Source: Desulfovibrio sp. (GTDB lineage: Bacteria; Desulfobacterota; Desulfovibrionia; Desulfovibrionales; Desulfovibrionaceae). Taken from it: 64,000 bases of DNA. The DNA lies in assembly GCA_022839785.1 (NCBI GenBank), contig JALHJW010000004.1:132861-196860 (forward strand), read 5' to 3'. The notes under the pieces were generated by a model, which worked only from the letters and a program-made list of their open reading frames with translations, searched no databases and had not been told where the DNA came from. The translations under genes were made by a program, and so were the position numbers. This document shows positions 20,046 to 28,317 of the stretch, in pieces (the first letter of the stretch is position 1; every line of letters starts with the position of its first letter).

Positions 20046-20906
20046 CTACTCCCCTTCCATGAAGCCGATGCGGGTCTGGCCGAGGAGGCGGGCGTCGAGG
20101 CCGGGCCAGAACCAGTGGGCCTCGCCGCCAGGGCCGAGCGCCAGTGGGCAGTGCTCCAGGGCCTCCGATAGACGCGCCTCGGGGACGAAGACGGCATCGT
20201 GCCGCGCGGCCGCGAAGGCGGCGAATGTTCCGCGGCGTCCGGCCGCGCCGCGGGTGCGGCGCGGGGCGTTCCAGAGCGTGATGCGGGAGTCGGGATGGAA
20301 ACGGACCAGGACGGCCGGATCGACCGGAACGCCCTCTCCGTCCTCCTCGCAGAAGACGCCGATGGACGGCGCTGCCGGGGCGCGCCAAGCCTGGATTCCA
20401 TCCGGAACGGCCAGACGCCCCTGTCCTGCCTGCAGGTCGAGCACGGCGCAGGGGTCGCCTGCCTTGGCGAGATCGGCGCAGCAGCGTGCCCAGGCCTCGG
20501 GCGTGGCGGCGAAGACGTCCTCCTGCCCGGCCAGTTCCAGGGCGGTCAAGACCTGATCCTCCCAGCCCCAGCCCGCCGGGCGGACCACGGCGACATGCGC
20601 CGCGCCGGACGTCCGGGCGGGAAGGAGCGCGGCCAGGAGTTTGACGGGCGAGACAGGGGCCGCGGGCAGCAGCAGCGCCACGCAGACGGGCGGGCGCACG
20701 GCGCGCAGGACCGTGAAGCCCCCGCGGTGCACGATGCGTTCAAGGCGGCCCAGGGGAGCCGGAGGCGCGTCGGCGAAGTGGGCGGCGATGCAGCGTTTGA
20801 AAGCGGCCTTGTCCGTCTCGCGCACGGCATCGAAGGCCGCGGCGAAGAGCGCGTCGTCAAGCCTCGCGCGGGCGAGGCGTTTGAAGGGATCGGCCGTGGC
20901 GTTCAT
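20046..20906 (-). CDS. Unknown protein with weak resemblance to histidinol dehydrogenase
   Basis: This 286-residue protein is rich in alanine and proline. Residues around 70-150 (PVSPVKLLAALLPARTSGAA, then LTALELAGQEDVFAATPEAW) recall the Rossmann segment of HisD, where a similar LLPA-AG-VVV-P pattern precedes LA-AG-D-VY-GG-QA. The rest does not align by eye, and the HisD zinc and catalytic residues are not apparent. The start is uncertain (20906 or 20927). Its stop is 1 bp upstream of the EF-G ATG, so the two genes are coupled. Confidence 0.6.
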   Translation of the reverse strand: MNATADPFKRLARARLDDALFAAAFDAVRETDKAAFKRCIAAHFADAPPAPLGRLERIVHRGGFTVLRAVRPPVCVALLLPAAPVSPVKLLAALLPARTSGAAHVAVVRPAGWGWEDQVLTALELAGQEDVFAATPEAWARCCADLAKAGDPCAVLDLQAGQGRLAVPDGIQAWRAPAAPSIGVFCEEDGEGVPVDPAVLVRFHPDSRITLWNAPRRTRGAAGRRGTFAAFAAARHDAVFVPEARLSEALEHCPLALGPGGEAHWFWPGLDARLLGQTRIGFMEGE

Positions 20907-21089
20907 CCTGCTCGCGGGGCGGCGCATGGAGCGCGTCCGCCCGGGACTGTCGTTCGTACTCGGAGCAAAAAAATACGGTAGCGTTCTATACCCCCGGGAC
21001 ATCCGTGCGGCCAGTTTCCGGCGGGCCGCAGCGGCGTAGCCGCGGGAGCGCACAGGACCGAGACGCGCGCTCCCGGCAATACGCAACGG

Positions 21090-21824
21090 CTAGAGCCAGT
21101 CGAGCCATTGCTTCCAGGAGCCGTGCTCCTTGGACCGCTCCTCCTCGGAGCGCCGCTTCTGGTATTCAAGGTAGCAGAGCTGAGACATGCGGGTGGCGTA
21201 GTCGACCACGTCGGGCAGATCGGTGAAATTCTCCGCCACGTAGCTGTAGCGCTTCCAGGCCGGGCCGTACTGCTCGTTCTTCCAGTAGAAGTCCGCCACG
21301 TAGACCTCGTGGTCCGCGAGGAAGCGGCGGCATTTCTCGATGTAGTAGTCGGCCTCCTTGGCGTACCGGCTGTCGGGGTGTTCCTCCTTCAGCCGGTAGA
21401 AGTACTCCAGGGCCTCGCTGATGTTCTGCTGCGGCTTGTCGATGGAGGCGAACTGGCTGTAGTTGCTTACCCCGATCTGGAAGAGCACGTAGGGAATGTG
21501 CTCGCTGCGCGGGTGCAGGGACTCGTACTCCTTGTAGGCCGCGGAGGCCTCGGGGAAGCGTTCGGCCAGGAACCAGGCGTCGCCCAGGGCGAGTTCCGCC
21601 TGCAGGGTGTAGGGGCTGAAGGGGTAGCGGTCCTTGAGCTTCTGGAAGTACTCCCCGGCCTCTTCGTAGCGCTTCTCCTGCATGGCGTCGTTGCCGTTCT
21701 CGAAGAGTTCCTGGGCCGTGTCTTCCGGCGGCTCCATGAAGTACCTGTCGACCAGCGCGCAGCCGGAGAGGAGAACGGCCGCAAGCAGGAGCGCGGCAGC
21801 CCGGAACGTGTGCTTATTTGTCAT
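21090..21824 (-). CDS. bamD: Outer membrane assembly lipoprotein BamD
   Basis: BamD is the essential lipoprotein of the BAM complex that folds outer-membrane proteins. The 244-residue product has a signal peptide ending in the lipobox LLSGC (Cys at about residue 22). Tetratricopeptide repeats follow, with typical phrases GNDAMQEKRYEEAGEYFQKL, LGDAWFLAERFPEASAAYKE and YEQYGP-like helices. The ATG at 21824 lies inside the trxB stop region (11-bp overlap). Confidence 0.93.
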   Translation of the reverse strand: MTNKHTFRAAALLLAAVLLSGCALVDRYFMEPPEDTAQELFENGNDAMQEKRYEEAGEYFQKLKDRYPFSPYTLQAELALGDAWFLAERFPEASAAYKEYESLHPRSEHIPYVLFQIGVSNYSQFASIDKPQQNISEALEYFYRLKEEHPDSRYAKEADYYIEKCRRFLADHEVYVADFYWKNEQYGPAWKRYSYVAENFTDLPDVVDYATRMSQLCYLEYQKRRSEEERSKEHGSWKQWLDWL

Positions 21825-22746
21825 AGCTTTCAAGGTAGGAGATGACCGCGGTGGCGGCGGTCGCGCCGTCGCCGACGGCCGTGGCCACCTGGCGGCAGTT
21901 CTTGGAGCGGATGTCGCCCGCTGCGTAGATGCCCGGGATGTTGGTGCGCATCTCCCCGTCGGTCTTCACGAAGCCCTGCGCATCCTTTTCCAGTTCCCCG
22001 GGAAGGAACCCGGAGTGGGGCTCGAAACCGACGAAGACGAACACGCCGCTGACCGCGACGTCCCGTTCCGTCCCGGTCTTGAGGTCCTTGACCGTGACGG
22101 CGGTGACTTCCTTTTCCCCCACGATCTTCGAGACCACGGTGCTGCGCAGGATCTCCATCTTGGAATTGATCTCGCATTTGTCCTGGTAGCACTTGGAGGC
22201 GCGGAAGTCGTCGCGGCGGTGGATGAGGTAGAGCTTGTTGACCAGCCGGGCGAGGTAGAGCGACTCCTCAAGGGCCGAGTTGCCGCCGCCGATGACCGCC
22301 ACGTCCTGGCCCCTGAAAAAGTTGCCGTCGCACAGGGCGCAGTAGGAGACGCCCTTGCCGATCAGCTCCTTCTCGCCGGGGATGCCCATCTGCCGGTAAC
22401 GCGCGCCCGAGCAGATGATCACGGTCTTGGCCTCGATCCACTCGTCGCCGACCAGGACCCGGTGCAGCCGCTCCCCGGGTTCGATGGAGCGGACCTCGTC
22501 GCAGAGACGGGCGAACCTGTCGTTCTCCCATTTGGCGACGTGCGCGGCCATGAGGTCGGCCAGTTCCCAGGCCGCGATCCCTTCCGGGAAGCCGGGATAG
22601 TTGTCTATCCGTTCGGTCATCAGGATCTGGCCGCCCGGGGAGAGTTTCTCCACCAGGGCAACCGAAACCTCGGATCTGAGCAGATACATGGCGGCGGTCA
22701 GGCCCGCGGGCCCGCCGCCGATGACCACAGCGTCGAAACGTCTCAT
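21814..22746 (-). CDS. trxB: Thioredoxin reductase
   Basis: TrxB uses NADPH and FAD to reduce thioredoxin. The 310-residue product has the FAD motif VVIGGGPAGLTAAMYLLRSE at the N-terminus, the redox-active pair CALC (Cys136, Cys139) and the NAD(P) motif VAVIGGGNSALEESLYLARL. The C-terminal FAD contact is GIYAAGDIRSKNCRQVATAVGDGA-like. It lies 3 bp downstream of trxA, forming a trxA-trxB-bamD unit. Confidence 0.96.
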   Translation of the reverse strand: MRRFDAVVIGGGPAGLTAAMYLLRSEVSVALVEKLSPGGQILMTERIDNYPGFPEGIAAWELADLMAAHVAKWENDRFARLCDEVRSIEPGERLHRVLVGDEWIEAKTVIICSGARYRQMGIPGEKELIGKGVSYCALCDGNFFRGQDVAVIGGGNSALEESLYLARLVNKLYLIHRRDDFRASKCYQDKCEINSKMEILRSTVVSKIVGEKEVTAVTVKDLKTGTERDVAVSGVFVFVGFEPHSGFLPGELEKDAQGFVKTDGEMRTNIPGIYAAGDIRSKNCRQVATAVGDGATAATAVISYLESYDK

Positions 22747-22749
22747 GGG

Positions 22750-23070
22750 CTACAGCGCTTTCTGGCTGATCATTTCCTTGATGCTGGACTTGGAGACGGC
22801 GCCCGTGACCTGATCCAGAACCTCGCCGCCCTTGAACAGAATCAGGGTGGGAATGGCCCGGATGCCGTACTTGCTGGGGGTGTTGGGATTCTCGTCCACG
22901 TTCATCTTGGAGATTTTCACCTGGCCGGCGTATTCGCCCGCCAGTTCCTCGATGACCGGGCCGAGCGCGCGGCAGGGACCGCACCAGGGAGCCCAGAAGT
23001 CCACCAGGACGGGAAGATCGCACTGCAGCACTTCGGCCTCGAAGTTGCTGTCGGTCACTTGAATCGCCAT
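22750..23070 (-). CDS. trxA: Thioredoxin
   Basis: This 106-residue disulfide reductant has the active site WAPWCGPC (Cys30, Cys33), the buried aspartate region and the conserved cis-proline in IRAIPTLILFKGG. It is recycled by the thioredoxin reductase encoded immediately downstream. The ATG at 23070 follows AAGGAGAG. Confidence 0.97.
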   Translation of the reverse strand: MAIQVTDSNFEAEVLQCDLPVLVDFWAPWCGPCRALGPVIEELAGEYAGQVKISKMNVDENPNTPSKYGIRAIPTLILFKGGEVLDQVTGAVSKSSIKEMISQKAL

Positions 23071-23169
23071 GTCGTCTCTCCTTTTTCTGACTGGTGCGGC
23101 GTTTTTTTGTCGGCCCGAAGGCCGGTCCCTGCGCGCGGCGCATGCGCCCGGCAAGGCGTGGAAGCGTAA

Positions 23170-23197
23170 CCTATAAGCCCCGCCATCCCGTTGTCAA
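23170..23197 (-). promoter_or_regulatory. Candidate sigma-70 promoter of trxA-trxB
   Basis: A perfect TTGACA is followed after 16 bases by TATAGG on the minus strand, about 100 bases before trxA. The -35 box overlaps the last codon of tsaD. Confidence 0.6.
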
Positions 23198-24303
23198 CCG
23201 GCATCTCCCGGCTGGCGGGAGGCCGCTCGGACACAGGGGGGAGGCAGGTAGTCCTCGGGGATGGCCTGCCCCCTCGGCACGGCGTCGAGCGTGAGATCGT
23301 GCCGCAGACCTTCCCGCAGCAACAGTTCTCCAGCATACGCGATCATCGTGGCGTTGTCAGTACATAGGGCGGGGGGCGGCACGAGCAGACCGATGCCGCG
23401 CCGCGCGGCCATCCCGGCCATGGTACGGCGCAGGAGCGCGTTGGCCGCGACGCCTCCGGCCACGACCATGCAACGCGCCTCGGGAAAACGGTCCAGGGCG
23501 CGCTCGGTCTTGACGCGCAGCGTCTCGGCGATGCTTTCCGAGAGCGAGGCCAGGACCGCGCCGATTTCGGCTCGCAGCGGGGCCGGAACGGACGCGGCCC
23601 CGTCCGTCCCCAGACGGGGCAGGCGCAGATGCGGGTGGCGCTCGATGTACAGGGCGAAGGCGGTCTTCAGTCCGCTGAAACTGAAATCCAGGTTGTCGTT
23701 GTCCAGATAGGGACGCGGGAACAGCCCGGGAATAGGCGTCGCATCGCGGGACAACTCCTCGACGTGTCTTCCCCCGGGATACGGCAGGTTGCAGAGCTTG
23801 GCCGCCTTGTCGAAGGCTTCGCCCGCGGCGTCGTCCAGGGTGCGGCCGAGCAGTTCGAACTGCGTGGGCGAGACCATGCGGTACAGGTGCGTGTGTCCGC
23901 CGGACACGAGCAGGCCGAGGGCCGGAAAGGCGATCCGGGAATGAAGTCCGGCGGCCAGAAGGTGGGCGTGCAGGTGGTTGATGCCCACGAGCGGCCTGCC
24001 CGTGGCCAGGACCAGCCCCTTGGCGAAGGCCAGCCCGACCAGCAGGCTGCCGAGCAGCCCCGGCCCCCGCGCCACGGCGACGCCCGAGATGTCGGCCGGG
24101 GCCAGTCCCGCGTCCGTCAGCAGGGTCCGGAACAGGGGGTCGATGATGCGCAGGTGCTCGCGCGAGGCGATCTCCGGCACCACCCCGCCGAACACGGAAT
24201 GCAGGTCGGCCTGCGTGGCGAGCCGTTCCGCGACCACCCTCCCCTCGTGCACCAGGGCCAGCCCGGTCTCGTCGCAGGAGGTCTCTATGCCGAGAACAGG
24301 CAT
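23194..24303 (-). CDS. tsaD: tRNA N6-adenosine threonylcarbamoyltransferase TsaD
   Basis: TsaD transfers the threonylcarbamoyl group to A37 of tRNAs reading ANN codons. The 369-residue product begins MPVLGIETSCDET, has the metal-binding NHLHAHLLA motif (two histidines), GLLVSGGHTHLY and the C-terminal PALCTDNATMIAYAG. The length fits the family. Its ATG overlaps the fbp stop (TGATG) by one base, so the genes are translationally coupled. Confidence 0.97.
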   Translation of the reverse strand: MPVLGIETSCDETGLALVHEGRVVAERLATQADLHSVFGGVVPEIASREHLRIIDPLFRTLLTDAGLAPADISGVAVARGPGLLGSLLVGLAFAKGLVLATGRPLVGINHLHAHLLAAGLHSRIAFPALGLLVSGGHTHLYRMVSPTQFELLGRTLDDAAGEAFDKAAKLCNLPYPGGRHVEELSRDATPIPGLFPRPYLDNDNLDFSFSGLKTAFALYIERHPHLRLPRLGTDGAASVPAPLRAEIGAVLASLSESIAETLRVKTERALDRFPEARCMVVAGGVAANALLRRTMAGMAARRGIGLLVPPPALCTDNATMIAYAGELLLREGLRHDLTLDAVPRGQAIPEDYLPPPCVRAASRQPGDAG

Positions 24304-25316
24304 CAATACCCGTGCTTGCGGTAGATGTCCCGGACCTTCTGCACCTCGAACGGCGAGCCGATGATCAGCGGCACGCGCTGGTGCAGGTGCTTCGGCTGGA
24401 TGTCGAGGATGCGGTGCGTGCCGTCGGTGGCCAGGCCCCAGGCCTGCTCCACGATGTAGGCCAGGGGGTTGGCCTCGGACATGAGGCGCAGCTTGCCCTT
24501 GGGTTTGGACGGGTCGCGCATGTCGGCCGGGTAGAGGAAGATGCCGCCGTAGAGCAGCGTGCGGTGGAAGTCGGCCACCAGGGAGCCGATGTAACGGGAG
24601 CTGTACGGCTTCCTGCTGTCGTTGTTCGGGTCCTTGAAGTAGTCCACGACCTCGCGCGTGGCCGCGTCCCAGTAATGGGTGTAGCCTTCGTTGATGCTGT
24701 AGGTGGAGCCCTTCTCCGGGATCTTGATATCCGGGTGCGAGAGCAGGAACTCGCCCACGCTGGGGTCCAGGGTGAAGCCGTGGACCCCAGCGCCGGTGCT
24801 CATGACCAGCATGGTCGAGGAGCCGTAGATGCAGTAGCCCGCGGCCACCTGCTCCACGCCGGGCTGCAGGATGTCTTCGAGTCCGGCCTCCTGCTCCGCC
24901 GGGGTCGTGCGGCGGTAGACGGAAAAGATGGTGCCGATATTGATGTTGGCCTCGATGTTCGAGGAGCCGTCCAGAGGATCGAAGACCAGGGTGTAGTCGC
25001 CGCGCGGAAACCCTTCCGGAATCTCGATGATGCCGTCGTTCTCCTCGGAGGACATGGCGCAGATGACGCCGGCCCGGGACATGCGGTGGATGAGCACGTT
25101 GTTGGCGTACTCGTCGAGCTTCTTGACCTGCTCGCCCTGCACGTTGATCTCGCCCGTGAAACCGAGAATGTCCACGAGCCCGGCCTTGCTGACCTCGCGC
25201 GAGATGATCTTGAAGGAGAGGATGAGCTGGTTGACCAGATGCGTGAACTGCCCCCGCGCCATGGGCGACTTCTTCTGGTTCAGGAGCAGATGTTCGGTGA
25301 CGTTGATCTCGGGCAT
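24303..25316 (-). CDS. fbp: Fructose-1,6-bisphosphatase, class I
   Basis: This enzyme hydrolyses fructose-1,6-bisphosphate in gluconeogenesis. The 337-residue product has the metal-site motif TLVFDPLDGSSNIEANINIG, ICAMSSEENDG upstream of it, and the C-terminal substrate motif KGKLRLMSEANPLAYIVEQAG-like, here ending in WG. The ATG at 25316 follows AAAGGAGAA. The 64-bp gap upstream holds a small CCGGCG-AAG-CGCCGG hairpin at 25336-25350. Confidence 0.96.
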   Translation of the reverse strand: MPEINVTEHLLLNQKKSPMARGQFTHLVNQLILSFKIISREVSKAGLVDILGFTGEINVQGEQVKKLDEYANNVLIHRMSRAGVICAMSSEENDGIIEIPEGFPRGDYTLVFDPLDGSSNIEANINIGTIFSVYRRTTPAEQEAGLEDILQPGVEQVAAGYCIYGSSTMLVMSTGAGVHGFTLDPSVGEFLLSHPDIKIPEKGSTYSINEGYTHYWDAATREVVDYFKDPNNDSRKPYSSRYIGSLVADFHRTLLYGGIFLYPADMRDPSKPKGKLRLMSEANPLAYIVEQAWGLATDGTHRILDIQPKHLHQRVPLIIGSPFEVQKVRDIYRKHGY

Positions 25317-25380
25317 TGCGTTCTCCTTTGGTCGACCGGCGAAGCGCCGGGATCATCTCTCGGTCCTGTGGGCGGACGGC

Positions 25381-26139
25381 TCAATCTTCAGGGACGTCCC
25401 GAACGAGATACACGATCGGTCTGCCGCCGATGTAGCGGGACAGCCAGGTGAAGGACGTCTTGGTGTCGGAAAGCTCGATTTCGCCTTCCACGTCGCTCTG
25501 CAGGATCTCGGCCCAGGGGGCCGTGATCAACTCGTTCGCGGCCGCCTCGTCGCCCCCGGCCCAGAGCACGGCCTCGGGCGAAAGCACGATGAGCTTGTCC
25601 GGGGCGGGGCAGAACTGCATCAGATTGCGGAAGTCGAAATGCACCACGGTCAGGCCGATCCAGGTCCTGTCCTTGGTGTAGGCGTTGGCCATGAAGATTT
25701 CCGGGCCGAGTTCGGAGGCCTGGATGTGGCCGCGCATGCGTCCGTCGTTCCAGGCCTCGCCGACCTCCAGCAGGGGGGCGAAATCCAGCGGTTTGAGGCT
25801 GTAGTCGGGCTGACGGTCGATGATCTCGCCCGTGCTTTCCACGACCATCACGCCGGATATCCACGGAAAACGCGTGAAGAGGACCTGGAACCAGGCGGGC
25901 TCCGGATAGGCGTCCTGCGATTCGACGATCCGGGCAAGCTCCTGGATCTGTTCGTCCATCTTCATGAACTGCTTGGCCAAAAACTCCTCGCTCGCCCGGG
26001 AGAACTCACGGGCTTCGAGGGTGACTTCGGGATTGGGATTGATGCCGCCCATGGCCCAGCGATAGGTCTTTTTGGCCTTGGCGCATCCGGTCAGGGCGAC
26101 GGCGATGAGCGTGCAGACAAGCAGGATTTTTCTGGTCAT
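25381..26139 (-). CDS. Lipoprotein with a possible cache-type sensor domain
   Basis: The 252-residue product has a signal peptide with lipobox ALTGC (Cys19), so it is a lipid-anchored periplasmic protein. The body (FPWISGVMVVESTGEIIDRQ, then GPEIFMANAY and GLTVVHFDFRNLM) resembles the PAS-like extracellular cache fold, but no signalling domain is attached. The function is unknown. Its ATG overlaps the stop of a 40-residue gene (ATGA), placing it at the end of the pgsA-ftsB-TPR operon. Confidence 0.75.
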   Translation of the reverse strand: MTRKILLVCTLIAVALTGCAKAKKTYRWAMGGINPNPEVTLEAREFSRASEEFLAKQFMKMDEQIQELARIVESQDAYPEPAWFQVLFTRFPWISGVMVVESTGEIIDRQPDYSLKPLDFAPLLEVGEAWNDGRMRGHIQASELGPEIFMANAYTKDRTWIGLTVVHFDFRNLMQFCPAPDKLIVLSPEAVLWAGGDEAAANELITAPWAEILQSDVEGEIELSDTKTSFTWLSRYIGGRPIVYLVRDVPED

Positions 26140-26258
26140 CTTCGTAAACTGTGAAGGTTGTCCGGCAAGAAGGTTTCGTACCCGAAATCGAGGCCTTCGA
26201 CAATGTGGGGAAGGAGGAGGTCGTCGGACGGGGTGGACTCCGGGCCGGAACGGCTCAT
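26136..26258 (-). CDS. 40-residue protein of unknown function, coupled at both ends
   Basis: An ORF of 40 codons plus stop exactly fills the gap between the TPR gene and the lipoprotein gene. Its ATG overlaps the TPR stop (ATGA) and its stop overlaps the lipoprotein ATG (ATGA). Codon third positions are mostly G or C, as in the neighbours. The product starts MSRSGPESTPSDDLLLPHIV and ends in LRR. It has no signal peptide or membrane helix and no family I recognise. Confidence 0.6.
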   Translation of the reverse strand: MSRSGPESTPSDDLLLPHIVEGLDFGYETFLPDNLHSLRR

Positions 26259-27100
26259 GCGCCCGCCCTGGCCTCCAGGCGTTCGGCCAGAAGCGAGAGG
26301 GAGCGGACGAGCTTGTTCTTGGCGCGCTGCATGGGCGCGGCGGCGGTGAAGTCGGCCTCGTCCAGCCTGGCGTCGTTGGATGCCTGGGCCGGAGCCGCCG
26401 TCCGCGCCTTCCTGACTTCGCCGATGCGGCGCTCGATCTCGGCCTTTTCCGCACCCGCGGCCTGGGCCGCCAGTTCGCTGAATATCTCCAGCGCTCCGGC
26501 GAAATCTCCCTGGGAAACGAGCAGTTCGGCCATGGTCCGGGTGCGCAGGTTGGGCTCCTCCCCGGCAGCCTCCCCGCTCTCCTCGAAGGTGAAGTCCGGG
26601 GCCTCCTGCCGTGCTGGCTCCGCGGCCGGGGCGGCAGCCGGTGGCGCAACGGGACGTCGGACCGGAGGCGCCGCGAGGTCGTCGTCCACAAGGAACTGGC
26701 CCGAGATGGCCGCGAAGCCCTTCAGGAGGACTTCGGCCCAGGTGATGTTCTTGCCCGCCAGATGCGAGGACAGGAAATTCAGGGCCACGGCCGCGTCCAT
26801 GGAATGCTCCCCGGCCCGAGCCGCCCAGATGCTCCAGAACGCGGGATAACGCGATAACGCGCCCGCCAGGACCTCGACTTCCTCGCGGGCCTGATCCGCC
26901 CGGTCCATCTGGCTGAGGATGTCGATGAAGAGGAGGCGCGCCTCCATGTGGTCCGGATGGCGCGAAAGCCCCTGGCGCAAGGTGTCCGCGGCCTGCAGCA
27001 GCATGCCGGATTCGGCGTAGAGCCTGGCCAGGGGATAGAAGACCTTGGAGGTCGGATCGGACGAAAAGAGTTCCTGGAACAGCTCGATCTTATTTTTCAT
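26255..27100 (-). CDS. Tetratricopeptide-repeat protein
   Basis: The 281-residue protein has N-terminal TPR-like helices (SKVFYPLARLYAESGMLLQA, then DTLRQGLSRHPDHMEARLLF), a proline/alanine-rich linker at about 150-180 and a second helical pair near 195-225 (TMAELLVSQGDFAGALEIFS). It is likely a cytoplasmic scaffold; the partner is unknown. The gene overlaps the FtsB-like gene by 11 bp at its start and a 40-residue gene by 4 bp at its end. Confidence 0.82.
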   Translation of the reverse strand: MKNKIELFQELFSSDPTSKVFYPLARLYAESGMLLQAADTLRQGLSRHPDHMEARLLFIDILSQMDRADQAREEVEVLAGALSRYPAFWSIWAARAGEHSMDAAVALNFLSSHLAGKNITWAEVLLKGFAAISGQFLVDDDLAAPPVRRPVAPPAAAPAAEPARQEAPDFTFEESGEAAGEEPNLRTRTMAELLVSQGDFAGALEIFSELAAQAAGAEKAEIERRIGEVRKARTAAPAQASNDARLDEADFTAAAPMQRAKNKLVRSLSLLAERLEARAGA

Positions 27101-27419
27101 CGGCGTGGGCTCCGGCCTTCGCTCCTGCGGTGTCGCGGCCCTGGTCCGGGAAGAGGTAGAGGAGTTCGTTGTCGTGCACGAAGTTGGTCTGTGCGCGCAC
27201 GGCGCGTTCCATGTGCTCCCGGTCGGTCTTGAGAAGCCGGATGTCCTGCGAGAGTTCGAGGCTTCTGCGGTCCGCCTGGCGCACGCGGACGACGAGGTCG
27301 TCGTGCATGGCCTTGATCCCGCGGTAGGCGAAAAGGCCCTGCCCGCCAAGGAACACCAGGTAGAGCAGGACCATGTTGGCGCCCAGCAGGGCGATCAGGA
27401 AGGCGCGGCGCAGGACCAT
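27090..27419 (-). CDS. FtsB/DivIC-family septum formation initiator
   Basis: The 109-residue product has one N-terminal membrane helix (about 6-24) followed by a coiled coil (IKAMHDDLVVRVRQADRRSL, then TDREHMERAVRAQ) and an FVHDNELLYLFP segment. This is the shape of FtsB, which links FtsL and FtsQ in the divisome. The acidic, lysine-ended tail overlaps the TPR gene. Assignment rests on topology and the typical LKTDREHMERxVR pattern; sequence conservation in this family is low. Confidence 0.82.
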   Translation of the reverse strand: MVLRRAFLIALLGANMVLLYLVFLGGQGLFAYRGIKAMHDDLVVRVRQADRRSLELSQDIRLLKTDREHMERAVRAQTNFVHDNELLYLFPDQGRDTAGAKAGAHADEK

Positions 27420-27432
27420 CCGTGCGGGTTCC

Positions 27433-27711
27433 TCACTGCAGGAAGCGGGGCTCTGCCCCGCCGCGTTCGAGAACCGCCAGCGGTCCCTTGAGTTCGTCCA
27501 GGAAGCTGGCGGTGGCGTGTTCGATCCGGACCACGTCGTCCTCTTGCAGATCGATGTGGTTGACCTTGCTCAGAAACGACTTGAGCTGTTCGAACTCCTT
27601 GAGCAGATCCTTGCCAAGCTCCAGCTTCTCGATCTGGGGCTCCAGCTCCAGGATGGTCTGCAGACAGTTGGTGATGCGGATCATCAGGTGCAAGGAATTC
27701 CCTTCCCTCAT
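27433..27711 (-). CDS. Small helical protein of unknown function
   Basis: The product is about 92 residues, mostly predicted helical and charged (ILELEPQIEKLELGKDLLKE, then FEQLKSFLSKVNHIDLQEDD). There is no signal or membrane segment. I do not recognise a family. It lies between pgsA and the FtsB-like gene with gaps under 35 bp, so it is cotranscribed. The start is uncertain: ATG at 27711 follows a G-rich stretch, and a TTG at 27693 or ATG at 27684 is possible. Confidence 0.65.
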   Translation of the reverse strand: MREGNSLHLMIRITNCLQTILELEPQIEKLELGKDLLKEFEQLKSFLSKVNHIDLQEDDVVRIEHATASFLDELKGPLAVLERGGAEPRFLQ

Positions 27712-27743
27712 CGCCCCCCCGGATGCGCACGGAAGGCCGAACA

Positions 27744-28289
27744 TCAGTCGGCCCTGGTCCACACGGCATACGACATGCGCATGTAGTTCCATCCGGAATA
27801 TACAGTCAATACAAGAGCGATGTAAAGCAGCAACTCCCCAAGCGGCCGGGGATCGAAGCTCCCCAAGGGATAATGGACGATGAGCGTGGACAGGGCCACG
27901 ATCTGCGTGAGCGTCTTGATCTTGCCGTACCGGTCCGCGGCGATGACCAGTCCCCTGTCCGCCGCCATGGCCCGGAGGCCCGTGACCATCAGCTCGCGGG
28001 CGATGATCAGCACCGCCACCCAGGCCGGCGCCCAGCCCAGCTTGACCAGCATGATCAGCACGGAACAGATCAGCAGTTTGTCCGCGAGCGGATCGAGGAA
28101 CTTGCCCAGGTTGGAGACCAGAGCCTGGCTGCGGGCCACGAAACCGTCGATGACGTCGGTGATGGCGGCCGAGACGAACAGCGCGAAGGCGAACCAGCAG
28201 GTCAGCCTGCTCGGGAAATAGAGCAGCGCCACGATCAGCGGCACGGCCGCGATGCGGCCCAGGGTCAGTTTATTGGCGAGGTTGAACAT
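27744..28289 (-). CDS. pgsA: CDP-diacylglycerol--glycerol-3-phosphate 3-phosphatidyltransferase
   Basis: PgsA makes phosphatidylglycerol phosphate, the precursor of anionic membrane lipids. The 181-residue integral membrane protein has several hydrophobic segments and the CDP-alcohol phosphotransferase signature DVIDGFVARSQALVSNLGKF followed by LDPLADK (DGxxAR-x8-G-x3-D-x3-D). The start MFNLANKLTLGRI is typical. AAGGAG lies 11 bases before the ATG at 28289. Confidence 0.95.
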   Translation of the reverse strand: MFNLANKLTLGRIAAVPLIVALLYFPSRLTCWFAFALFVSAAITDVIDGFVARSQALVSNLGKFLDPLADKLLICSVLIMLVKLGWAPAWVAVLIIARELMVTGLRAMAADRGLVIAADRYGKIKTLTQIVALSTLIVHYPLGSFDPRPLGELLLYIALVLTVYSGWNYMRMSYAVWTRAD

Positions 28290-28317
28290 GCCGTGCAGGC
28301 TCCTTTTACGGCCCCGG

